A stretch of DNA of 14,509 bases. It comes from an uncultured Clostridia bacterium. GTDB taxonomy: Bacteria; Bacillota; Clostridia; Oscillospirales; Ruminococcaceae. Both the position numbers and the translations under genes were made by a program. The stretch covers positions 1 through 14,509 of the forward strand of contig CAMEYZ010000028.1 in NCBI GenBank assembly GCA_945947715.1, given 5' to 3'. Below, piece by piece: positions 5,877 through 12,720 of this stretch; within the stretch, counting starts at the first letter, position 1; each line of letters starts with the position of its first letter. A model generated the notes under the pieces. It ran no database searches. It was given only the letters and a program-made list of their open reading frames with translations, and had not been told where the DNA came from.

Positions 5877-5922
5877 AAAAAAAACAGGGTACAGCCCAGA
5901 AACGGACTGTACCCTGTATTAT
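5877..5922. terminator. Bidirectional terminator, tetR and gap
   Basis: An 11-bp perfect inverted repeat, ACAGGGTACAG (5884-5894) and CTGTACCCTGT (5907-5917). On the minus strand eight Ts follow (5884 down to 5877), making a strong end for gap. On the plus strand ATTATTTCG follows, a weaker end for tetR. Confidence 0.85.
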
Positions 5923-5952
5923 TTCGTATTATTAAGCTTATGGTCAGTTAAC

Positions 5953-6990
5953 TCACTTAAGCTCTGCGAAATACTTGATAGTTCTTACCATCTGAGATGT
6001 GTAAGAGTTCTCGTTGTCGTACCAGGAAACTACCTGTACCTCATAGAGGTCATCAGCGATCTTAGCAACCATTGTCTGTGTTGCATCGAAGAGAGAACCG
6101 TATCTCATACCGATAACATCGGAGGAAACGATCTGATCCTCGTTGTAGCCGAAGGACTCGGAAGCAGCAGCCTTCATAGCAGCATTGATAGCTTCCTTAG
6201 TAACGTCAGCCTTCTTAACAACAGCTGTGAGGATAGTTGTGGAGCCTGTGGGAACAGGAACTCTCTGTGCAGAACCGATGAGCTTGCCGTTGAGCTCGGG
6301 GATAACAAGGCCGATAGCCTTAGCAGCACCTGTGGAGTTAGGAACGATGTTAGCAGCACCTGCTCTTGCTCTTCTGAGGTCGCCCTTTCTGTGAGGACCA
6401 TCGAGGATCATCTGGTCGCCTGTGTAAGCGTGGATAGTGCTCATGATACCGCTCTGGATAGGAGCATAATCGTTAAGAGCCTTAGCCATAGGAGCGAGGC
6501 AGTTTGTTGTGCAGGAAGCAGCGGAGATGATAGTATCATCAGGTGTAAGGGTCTTCTCGTTTACGGAATAAACGATAGTCTTGAGGTCGTTGCCTGCAGG
6601 AGCGGAGATAACTACCTTCTTAGCACCAGCATCGATGTGAGCCTGGGACTTCTCCTTAGAGCAGTAGAAGCCTGTGCACTCGAGAACAACGTCAACGCCG
6701 ATCTCACCCCAAGGAAGCTCGTTAGCCTTAGCCATAGCGTAGATCTTAAGGGTCTTGCCGTCTACAGTGATAGTACCTGCCTCGTCATCAGCGGTAACAG
6801 TGTGAAGGTTCTCGCCGATTCTTCCGCAGTAGCCGCCCTGAGCGGTATCGTACTTAAGGAGCTGTGCAAGCATCGAAGGCTTGGTGAGGTCGTTGATGGC
6901 AACTACATCGTAGCCCTCTGCGCCGAACATCTGGCGGAATGCAAGACGGCCGATTCTGCCGAATCCATTGATAGCAACTTTTACTGACAT
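5953..6990 (-). CDS. gap: Glyceraldehyde-3-phosphate dehydrogenase, type I
   Basis: 345 residues, full length. The enzyme oxidises glyceraldehyde-3-phosphate to 1,3-bisphosphoglycerate in glycolysis, in the cytoplasm. Visible are the Rossmann motif INGFGRIGR (7-15), D34 in AINDLT, which favours NAD over NADP, the catalytic SAASCTTNC with C160, the partner H187 (STIHAYT), the phosphate loop RKGDLRRARAGAANIVPNST (201-220) and the C-terminal YDNENSYT (324-331). The start MSVKVAINGF at 6990 has TAGGAGGA upstream; the longer frame to 7056 has no support. Codon use is strongly biased, as for an abundant protein. The gene stands alone with its own promoter and terminator, without pgk or tpi beside it. 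Confidence 0.97.
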   Translation of the reverse strand: MSVKVAINGFGRIGRLAFRQMFGAEGYDVVAINDLTKPSMLAQLLKYDTAQGGYCGRIGENLHTVTADDEAGTITVDGKTLKIYAMAKANELPWGEIGVDVVLECTGFYCSKEKSQAHIDAGAKKVVISAPAGNDLKTIVYSVNEKTLTPDDTIISAASCTTNCLAPMAKALNDYAPIQSGIMSTIHAYTGDQMILDGPHRKGDLRRARAGAANIVPNSTGAAKAIGLVIPELNGKLIGSAQRVPVPTGSTTILTAVVKKADVTKEAINAAMKAAASESFGYNEDQIVSSDVIGMRYGSLFDATQTMVAKIADDLYEVQVVSWYDNENSYTSQMVRTIKYFAELK

Positions 6991-7064
6991 GATAAAGTTC
7001 CTCCTAAAAATTTTAAAATAGGTCCTTGACGCGAAAGATTTTTCTTTCCGCATCATACAATTAT

Positions 7065-7093
7065 ATTTTATACTATTTTTTATTTTTTTGCAA
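7065..7093 (-). promoter_or_regulatory. Promoter of gap
   Basis: On the minus strand TTGCAA (7088-7093), a 17-base spacer and TAAAAT (7065-7070), in very A+T-rich DNA. The start site would be near 7058, leaving a leader of about 68 bases before the ATG at 6990. The A+T richness makes the exact hexamers uncertain. Confidence 0.5.
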
Positions 7094-7206
7094 TACCTTT
7101 TTGCAAAAAAAATAAAAATTATTGTTAATTTTCCGTCAATTTATTGGCGATATCCGCTTATCGCAAAAAGTTTTATTAATATACACCATTTGTTCACAAA
7201 ATGCTT

Positions 7207-7235
7207 TTGCAATTCATCACAATATAGAGTATAAT
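7207..7235 (+). promoter_or_regulatory. Promoter of the kinase-like/lipoprotein/trpS/rsmE operon
   Basis: TTGCAA (7207-7212), a 17-base spacer and TATAAT (7230-7235). The start site would be near 7242, about 47 bases before the first gene. I see no further clear promoter or terminator before 11080. Confidence 0.7.
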
Positions 7236-7288
7236 ATAATTGTATGTTTATTATCTATGGCAGATGATTTCTGAACGGGGGTGTGAAA

Positions 7289-8344
7289 ATGAGCGGCGAT
7301 GAAAAGCTTCGCAGCGCTCTTGAGCTGCTGGGAGATATTCCTGCGGCAATACTGCGCGGCGGTGAGGTCATATACAGCAATGCTGCCTTCGGCGAGATAG
7401 AAAAAAAGCTGGGCTTTGACCGTTTGTATGAGCTTATCCGGACAGGTGTGCCTATACTCTGCGGAAAATACGTCTATCATGCTGAGGTCTCCGAGTCGGA
7501 GGACCACTCTGTTGCAGTTATCACAAAGCGGCTCATGGCAGACCACTCGCCCGATTCCATTAAGATAATGAACGACCTCTCCTTTACAATAAGGTCCTCT
7601 GTTACGACCATTTCCTCCGTACTGGACGACATATATACCAAGGGACATGCCTACGGCTGTATTCCTCCCAATGTGGCGGCGTATTTTGAAAATGCCAACA
7701 GGCTGCTTTCCTCCCTTTACGGAAGAGTGCTTATGTACGATGACCTCAATCTGTACGAGAATCAGAGCGAAATATATACCGTATCCACCGACCTATATGA
7801 AATTTTCACCGACCTTGCCCGGGATATGCGGAAGATAATCCTGGAGTATTCCGTGAGGATTTCCGTTTACGGCGACGAGGGCTCCTTTGCGGTGATTCGT
7901 CCGGATACTCTGCGCATAATCTTCGCTGCGGTGGTAAGAGAGATACTGCTGATGAAATACAGGGCCGAATATGTGGAGATACACGTTTTCCATAACGAAA
8001 ACGAAAGCGGCTTCAATATTACCGGCGGTACCCTTGAGGGAAGAAAAACTCCTGCAAGGACTACCCATGCTGCCAGAAAAGAGCTTATCCCCTTTGACAC
8101 GCTGGCAGATGCGCTCACTGACTCCTTCTGCGAGAAGCTGGGTGGCAGATACTATGAGGTCAAGGACGATTTTATCTACCATATGGGCATCACCTTCCCC
8201 AGAAGCGAGGATACTCCTAAGACAAAGGAAGAAAAGGCCGTAGAATATAAAAACAGGCTCTATTCGGGAAATTATACATTCTCATCCGAACGGTCTGTCC
8301 TGGCAGACGCTGTGAAAAGCGGAAAATATCCCGGGGACGACTGA
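7289..8344 (+). CDS. Degenerate cytoplasmic histidine-kinase-like protein
   Basis: 351 residues, no membrane segment. The layout follows a sensor kinase: a PAS-like start (about 10-80, ILRGGEVIYSNAAFGEI), a helical segment NDLSFTIRSSVTTISSVLDD (95-114) that aligns with the HisKA H-box, and an ATPase-like region (165-304). In the H-box, F99 stands where the phosphorylated histidine should be (SFTIRSSV against SHELRTPL). In the ATPase part, VIRPDTLRIIFAAVVREILL (202-221) sits where the N-box should be but lacks its asparagines, and no DxGxG motif is seen; GFNITGG (241-247) and FCEKLGG (280-286) keep only the outline. It is therefore probably a non-catalytic signalling or scaffold protein. The ATG at 7289 is preferred (GGGGG eight bases upstream); a GTG at 7283 is in frame. 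No response regulator is nearby. The lipoprotein gene follows after 42 bases. Confidence 0.65.
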   Translation: MSGDEKLRSALELLGDIPAAILRGGEVIYSNAAFGEIEKKLGFDRLYELIRTGVPILCGKYVYHAEVSESEDHSVAVITKRLMADHSPDSIKIMNDLSFTIRSSVTTISSVLDDIYTKGHAYGCIPPNVAAYFENANRLLSSLYGRVLMYDDLNLYENQSEIYTVSTDLYEIFTDLARDMRKIILEYSVRISVYGDEGSFAVIRPDTLRIIFAAVVREILLMKYRAEYVEIHVFHNENESGFNITGGTLEGRKTPARTTHAARKELIPFDTLADALTDSFCEKLGGRYYEVKDDFIYHMGITFPRSEDTPKTKEEKAVEYKNRLYSGNYTFSSERSVLADAVKSGKYPGDD

Positions 8345-8386
8345 CTTCGCATATAAACGTGTATTACTGATGAAAGGAAAAATAAA

Positions 8387-9289
8387 ATGAACACGACCAA
8401 GAAAAAAACTATATCCGCCATTATTGCTCTTGTGACTGCTGCGGCGTCTCTTACTGGCTGCGGCAGCTCCAATGACAGCAGCTCCGAAACGGAAAGCTCT
8501 CAGGCGGAAAGCTCATCATATTCCACTGCTAACGTTCAGGAGCTTCTGGACAATGCCTCCGATGTGACTACTGCTCCCGAGGAAACCTCCGAGGAGGTTA
8601 CCCTCGCCACTGTTACTGACGTCGAAAATGAGGTGGACCGTGCTATCTACAAGACTCAGATAACTCTTCCTGAGGGCTGGCATATCGTGGAGGACTCAAA
8701 GGACGGCAAGTTCTATGCCAGCAACCTCGCTAATCTCGCTATCCAGGCGCAGAATTTCGGCGCAGATGCTGAGCTTTCTCCCCTGGAAACTCTGGCAGAC
8801 AGTGCTGCGGCAAGCATTGTTATGCAGAACATGTTCTATCAGGCGGATACCGACTTCGGTGAGCCTCAGGAGACTACCGTTGCAGGACAGCCTGCTATAA
8901 GATACGACTACACCGTTACAGCATACATCTTCGACGTGGACGACGAGGGCAACAAAACCGGCGAAAAGAGCGTTTTCGCTGAGTATATGGACAGACTTTA
9001 CGTTCTCTATTATGGTACTGACGCCTACTGTCTGCGGTTTGAGGTCGCAAAGGAAAGCTATGACCTGGTGGCTGATGAATTTGACCAGCTCGTGGAGAGC
9101 TTCTCCATCGCTGAGGACGGTACGGCAGGCTATGAATCTGCGTCGATATATATGTCCGAATATGAAAGCTATTCTCTTTCTGTGCTCTTCTCCCAGCTCG
9201 AAGAGCAGGAAAACGCCGAAAATGCAGCAGCAGAAACCGCTGCTCCCACAGACGAGGAAGCTGTCATCAACTCTGATACTCAGGAATAA
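8387..9289 (+). CDS. Serine-rich lipoprotein of unknown function
   Basis: 300 residues. The signal peptide MNTTKKK plus a hydrophobic run ends in the lipobox LTGC with C25, so the mature protein is anchored to the outer face of the membrane. Residues 26-80 are a low-complexity Ser/Thr/Glu linker. Residues 92-242 form a compact domain starting ITLPEGWHI and ending FDQLVESFSI. Its outline, with an opening LP.GW strand and a closing .l..sf.i helix-strand, resembles the PsbP/Mog1/DUF1795 fold; this is an impression only. Residues 271-300 are an acidic, Ala-rich tail. The start has AAAGGAAA upstream. It lies between the kinase-like gene and trpS in the same direction. Confidence 0.8.
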   Translation: MNTTKKKTISAIIALVTAAASLTGCGSSNDSSSETESSQAESSSYSTANVQELLDNASDVTTAPEETSEEVTLATVTDVENEVDRAIYKTQITLPEGWHIVEDSKDGKFYASNLANLAIQAQNFGADAELSPLETLADSAAASIVMQNMFYQADTDFGEPQETTVAGQPAIRYDYTVTAYIFDVDDEGNKTGEKSVFAEYMDRLYVLYYGTDAYCLRFEVAKESYDLVADEFDQLVESFSIAEDGTAGYESASIYMSEYESYSLSVLFSQLEEQENAENAAAETAAPTDEEAVINSDTQE

Positions 9290-9340
9290 TATTGAATAAA
9301 GAGCAGTTTTTGTCTGCTTTAAGTGAAAGGATATACAGAT

Positions 9341-10345
9341 ATGGAAAATACAGAAAAAAAGAAGGTCATTCTGAGCGGTATTCAGCCCTCAGGTGCGTTT
9401 ACTCTCGGAAATTATGTGGGTGCTATCAAGAATTGGGCTAAGCTCCAGGACGATTATAACTGCCTGTACATGATAGCCGATATGCACGCTATCACTGTGA
9501 GACAGGACCCCGCAAAGCTTCGCAAAAATACACTGGAGGCCTATGCGGCTATCGTTGCATGCGGCGTTGACCCTGAAAACTCCGTCGCATTTATCCAGAG
9601 CCATGTCCCCACTCATGGGATGCTCAACTGGCTCCTGGCCTGCAATACGCAGTTCGGCGAGCTCTCCAGAATGACTCAGTTCAAGGACAAGTCCGCTAAG
9701 CATGCTGATGATGTGAACGCAGGTCTGTTTACATATCCTGTGCTTATGGCGGCGGATATCCTGGCATATAATGCGGACCTCGTTCCTGTGGGCGTGGACC
9801 AGAAGCAGCACCTGGAGCTGACCCGCGATATCGCTCAGCGGTTCAATCAGCGCTATGGTGAGCTTTTCACCCTCCCCGACGGATATATCCCTCCCCAGGG
9901 CGCAAAGATAATGTCCCTTTCTGACCCCACAAAGAAAATGTCCAAATCTGACGAGAACCAGAACAGCTGCGTTTACATTCTCGACGATAAGGACACCATT
10001 ATCAGAAAATTCAAGAGAGCCATTACCGACAGCGATTCCTGCGTGAAGTACGCTGAGGGCAAGGACGGTATCAATAACCTTATGACTATCTACTCCGTCG
10101 TTACCGGCAAGTCCCTCGACGATATCGAGCGCGAATTCGACGGAAAGGGCTATGGCGATTTCAAGCTTGCTGTGGGCGAGGCTGTTGCTGATCATCTCGC
10201 TCCTGTAAGAGAGAAGTTCGACGACCTTATGAAAAACAAGGATTATCTCGTACAGTGCTACAAGCGCGGCGATGAGACCGCATTTAAGATATCCTCCCGC
10301 ATCGTTTCCAAGGCATATCACAAAGCAGGCTTTGTGGACAGATAA
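9341..10345 (+). CDS. trpS: Tryptophanyl-tRNA synthetase
   Basis: 334 residues, the usual bacterial length. The class I enzyme charges tRNA-Trp with tryptophan in the cytoplasm. Visible are the substrate segment SGIQPSGAFTLGN (12-24), in which TLGN is the HIGH motif, the GVDQ motif (151-154), and KMSKS (199-203) followed by DENQN. The ATG at 9341 has AAAGGA upstream; an in-frame GTG at 9323 is less likely. Only 51 bases separate it from the lipoprotein gene, too few for a tryptophan T-box leader, so this gene is probably not controlled that way. RsmE follows nine bases after the stop. Confidence 0.97.
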   Translation: MENTEKKKVILSGIQPSGAFTLGNYVGAIKNWAKLQDDYNCLYMIADMHAITVRQDPAKLRKNTLEAYAAIVACGVDPENSVAFIQSHVPTHGMLNWLLACNTQFGELSRMTQFKDKSAKHADDVNAGLFTYPVLMAADILAYNADLVPVGVDQKQHLELTRDIAQRFNQRYGELFTLPDGYIPPQGAKIMSLSDPTKKMSKSDENQNSCVYILDDKDTIIRKFKRAITDSDSCVKYAEGKDGINNLMTIYSVVTGKSLDDIEREFDGKGYGDFKLAVGEAVADHLAPVREKFDDLMKNKDYLVQCYKRGDETAFKISSRIVSKAYHKAGFVDR

Positions 10346-10354
10346 GGTGGATAT

Positions 10355-11080
10355 ATGCCCAGATTTTTTGCCGACGAAAACGCTGTCCGTGGTGACAGTA
10401 TTGTCATAACAGGCGGCGATGCCCGTCATATCGGATATTCCCTTCGAATGAAGATAGGCGACAGCATAACCTTTGTCCGCGAGGGGCAAGAGTACAGCTG
10501 CAGGATATCCGCAATGACCGAAACAGAGGTCTCCTGCCATATCGAAGGTATAGCTCCCTCCGACTGCGAGCCCACCATAAGACTCACCCTCTATCAGGCT
10601 CTGCCTAAATCGGACAAAATGGAGCTGATAATACAAAAGACCGCCGAGCTGGGCGCCTATCGGATAGTGCCCTTTATCTCGAAGCGGTGCGTTTCCCGTC
10701 CTGACGAGAAGTCCGCGGAGAAAAAGCTGGCCCGCTGGCGGAAGATTTCCGAAGAGGCCGCTAAGCAGGCTGGACGGGGAATTATCCCTGAGATATCTCA
10801 CCTGCTGTCCTTTGAGGAGGCACTCCGTGATATGGAGTCCTCGGAGATAAAGCTCATCTGCTATGAAAACGGCGGGAGCTCCCTTTCTGAAGCGGGCATC
10901 GACAGCGAAAAAAGCGTCGCTGTGATGATAGGCTCCGAGGGAGGCTTTGAACGGACAGAGGTGGACAAGGCTACTGCTGCGGGTGCTGTTCCCATATGGC
11001 TGGGAAAGCGGATACTCCGCTGCGAGACCTGCCCTATCGCTGTTACATCGGTCATTATGAGCTTATCGGACAATTTTTAA
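10355..11080 (+). CDS. rsmE: 16S rRNA m3U1498 methyltransferase RsmE
   Basis: 241 residues. RsmE uses S-adenosylmethionine to methylate N3 of U1498 in 16S rRNA. The N-terminal PUA-like domain (1-70) starts MPRFFADENAV and has GDARHIGYSLRMKIGD (21-36). The SPOUT knot domain follows: QALPKSDKMELIIQKTAELG (81-100), the SAM loop IGSEGGF (192-198, usually GPEGGF) and LGKRILRCETCP (216-227, usually LG.RILRtETA). Two cysteines in that last motif are unusual but should not abolish the knot. The start has AAGGTGG four bases before the ATG and overlapping the trpS stop region, implying coupling. The 3' end overlaps the SOD gene on the other strand by 18 bases. Confidence 0.95.
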   Translation: MPRFFADENAVRGDSIVITGGDARHIGYSLRMKIGDSITFVREGQEYSCRISAMTETEVSCHIEGIAPSDCEPTIRLTLYQALPKSDKMELIIQKTAELGAYRIVPFISKRCVSRPDEKSAEKKLARWRKISEEAAKQAGRGIIPEISHLLSFEEALRDMESSEIKLICYENGGSSLSEAGIDSEKSVAVMIGSEGGFERTEVDKATAAGAVPIWLGKRILRCETCPIAVTSVIMSLSDNF

Positions 11081-11653
11081 CAGGGCGTCCTCTGCCTTCT
11101 CCCAGTCGATAAGCTTGAACCAAGCGTCTATGTACTCTGACTTGCGATTTTGATAATCGAGATAATAGGCATGCTCCCACAGGTCACAGCAGATAAGCGG
11201 AATGAGCCTATCCACTGAGGGAGTGTTCTGATTGACGGTAGTGCCTATTTTCAGCGTGCCGTTCTCACAGCACAGCCATGTATAGCCTGAGCCCTTGATG
11301 CTCATGGCTGTCTTTTTGAACTGCTTATAAAAACCGTCCATGCCGCCGAAGGCTTTGGAGATGCGCTTCTCCATATGCTCCGACGGCTTTTTTCCGCCCT
11401 TTGCCATGCGGGAGAAATATATCCCGTGATTGTAAAAGCCTCCCGCATTGAAGCGGATATCGTCGTTTCGGCTGTAAAGGAGCTTTTCCAGCGACACGCA
11501 TTTTAGCTGGGGATTCTTCTCGATAAGAGCATTCAAATCATCGGTGTATTTCTTATAATGCCCCTCGTAATGAAAGGACAGGGTAAAGGTGGAAAGCTCA
11601 GGACTCAAATCGGAATAGTCCAGGACAACTCTTGAAAACGGATAGGTATTCAT
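11063..11653 (-). CDS. sod: Superoxide dismutase, Fe/Mn family
   Basis: 196 residues. The enzyme turns superoxide into oxygen and hydrogen peroxide. Metal ligands are H28 (FHYEGHYKKY), H76 (FYNHGIYF), D157 and H161 (CDLWEHAYYLDY). Y36 matches the gateway tyrosine. Gln142 in VNQNTP together with Gly at 71-72 before FYNH is the manganese-type arrangement; iron enzymes carry the glutamine in the first domain instead. This predicts manganese or either metal. The start at 11653 has AAAGGAAA about eleven bases upstream; the longer frame to 11683 lacks one. There is no signal peptide. It follows the AraC gene on the same strand by 66 bases with no clear terminator between, and overlaps the end of rsmE. 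Its peroxide product could be removed by the rubrerythrin at 2053. Confidence 0.92.
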   Translation of the reverse strand: MNTYPFSRVVLDYSDLSPELSTFTLSFHYEGHYKKYTDDLNALIEKNPQLKCVSLEKLLYSRNDDIRFNAGGFYNHGIYFSRMAKGGKKPSEHMEKRISKAFGGMDGFYKQFKKTAMSIKGSGYTWLCCENGTLKIGTTVNQNTPSVDRLIPLICCDLWEHAYYLDYQNRKSEYIDAWFKLIDWEKAEDALLKIVR

Positions 11654-11719
11654 GCTGTATATTTCCTTTCCAGTGATATGCAAAATTCAATATTACATCA
11701 TATGTATCCGATCCCACGA

Positions 11720-12595
11720 TTATGACTTATTATTTTGTCTGTACTCCTTTGGGGTGCAGCCGGTTATCCGCCTGAACTGCCTGTTGAAGTTGGAGAGATT
11801 ACGAAAACCGCACTCAAAGGCTGTCTGCGCAGAGGTCATGTCCTTACTTATCAGCAGCTCACAGGCGCATTTTATCCGCAGCTGGTTTACGTACTCTATT
11901 GCTCCCACACCTGCAGCTGCCTTGAAACGGTCCATGAAATAGCTTTTGCTCATATGCACCGTCTGGGCGAGCTGCTCCACGGTGATGTTCTCCCGGAAAT
12001 TATCGCTGATATATTCAAAGGCGGGACGCAGAAGCTCGCTGGGGCCAAGCTCCTTTTTGTCTGCGCGGAAAATATCGCCGCTGTTCTCCAGCAGCCAGAA
12101 AAGCCGCAGCAGCTCACTTTTCATCAGCATATCAAGCTGCGGGGAATTTCCCTTGGCACAGGAAAAAATATTCTCCGCAGTAGTCTTAAGCTCGCTGTAA
12201 TAGTCATGCTCCGGGGTGATATGCACCTTCACGCCATATTCTCCTGTGACAATGGGTCGCACACATTCGGCAGCACATCGGTCAGCGCTGTCCACTCCCA
12301 GCATATCCCCGCTGAATACGATAGTATCATAAAGCTGACGGTACTCCCCGTGAACCGATATGGAATGGAGCATATTCGGCGGGATAATGATGATATCCCC
12401 TTGATTTGAGACGAAATGCTCATCAGAGCAGATAAACTCCGCGCTGCCCTCTAATATGTAGTTTATTTCAAACTCGCTGTGCCAGTGCATGGGCACTCCC
12501 GCGAAAAAGTCGGGTATCAGACATTTATAGTAGCTGTAGGGCACAAGCTTTGAGCTGTGCTGTCTTTTTTCTTCGGAATAGCTTTTGCTGTTCAT
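11720..12595 (-). CDS. Cupin-AraC family transcriptional regulator
   Basis: 291 residues. The N-terminal cupin sensor domain shows MHWHSEFEINYILEGSAEFI (36-55) and GDIIIIPPNMLHSI (67-80), typical of sugar-sensing AraC proteins. The C-terminal domain has two helix-turn-helices: ITVEQLAQTVHMSKSYFMDR (204-223) and the SAQTAFECGFRNLSNFNRQF segment (255-274), then GCTPKEYR. The ATG at 12595 has GAGGTG close upstream; a GTG two codons earlier overlaps that site. The gene diverges from the GH13 glucosidase with overlapping promoters, so it is probably that gene's activator, responding to an oligosaccharide or glucose derivative. The sugar itself cannot be read from the sequence. Confidence 0.93.
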   Translation of the reverse strand: MNSKSYSEEKRQHSSKLVPYSYYKCLIPDFFAGVPMHWHSEFEINYILEGSAEFICSDEHFVSNQGDIIIIPPNMLHSISVHGEYRQLYDTIVFSGDMLGVDSADRCAAECVRPIVTGEYGVKVHITPEHDYYSELKTTAENIFSCAKGNSPQLDMLMKSELLRLFWLLENSGDIFRADKKELGPSELLRPAFEYISDNFRENITVEQLAQTVHMSKSYFMDRFKAAAGVGAIEYVNQLRIKCACELLISKDMTSAQTAFECGFRNLSNFNRQFRRITGCTPKEYRQNNKS

Positions 12596-12605
12596 AGGCA
12601 CCTCA

Positions 12606-12680
12606 TATAGTATTATAGTATCATAAAATCGTATTATTTCAGTGGATATTGCCCTGCTTTTATAGTATTATATCATATAG
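12606..12680. repeat. Direct repeat in the divergent araC/GH13 promoter region
   Basis: TATAGTATTATA occurs at 12606-12617 and again at 12661-12672. Each is followed by TCATA (after an extra GTA in the first copy). The offset is 55 bases. Each copy holds a -10-like hexamer on either strand, so they may be duplicated promoters or paired activator sites. Confidence 0.5.
12649..12676 (+). promoter_or_regulatory. Weak promoter of the GH13 gene
   Basis: TTGCCC (12649-12654), a 16-base spacer and TATCAT (12671-12676). The poor -35 and short spacer fit an activator-dependent promoter. Its -10 overlaps the -10 of the divergent araC promoter. The hexamer choice is tentative. Confidence 0.4.
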
Positions 12681-12695
12681 ATAAACGTTTCGCAA
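12667..12695 (-). promoter_or_regulatory. Promoter of the araC gene
   Basis: On the minus strand TTGCGA (12690-12695), a 17-base spacer and TATAAT (12667-12672) with TGA before it. The start site would be near 12660. The spacer contains the 8-bp palindrome AAACGTTT (12683-12690), which has the central CG of LacI-family sites. Confidence 0.65.
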
Positions 12696-12720
12696 GTATA
12701 AAACGAAAGGAAGTATTCAC

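Noticed and set aside
6391..6987. A 198-codon plus-strand frame over gap
   Set aside because: Antisense shadow of gap; the protein shows no family pattern and gap is certain.
7031..7050. Hairpin in the gap leader (GAAAGA/TCTTTC)
   Set aside because: Only six A+T-leaning pairs, with the outer bases mismatched; nothing suggests a riboswitch.
6991..7056. Longer N-terminus for gap (22 extra residues)
   Set aside because: GAPDH proteins begin right at the Rossmann strand, and TAGGAGGA stands before MSVKVAINGF. The extension has no ribosome site.
9290..9340. T-box leader for trpS
   Set aside because: Only 51 bases lie between the genes, with a weak GCAG/CTGC hairpin at best; a T-box needs far more room and a conserved core that is absent.
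9389..10801. A 470-codon open frame on the minus strand across trpS and rsmE
   Set aside because: It lies fully antisense to two certain genes, shows no recognisable domain and has no sensible ribosome site. Codon bias of trpS explains the lack of stops.
12681..12695. Full CcpA cre site beside the araC promoter
   Set aside because: Only the central AAACGTTT fits; the outer cre positions do not match, so it is noted only as a palindrome.
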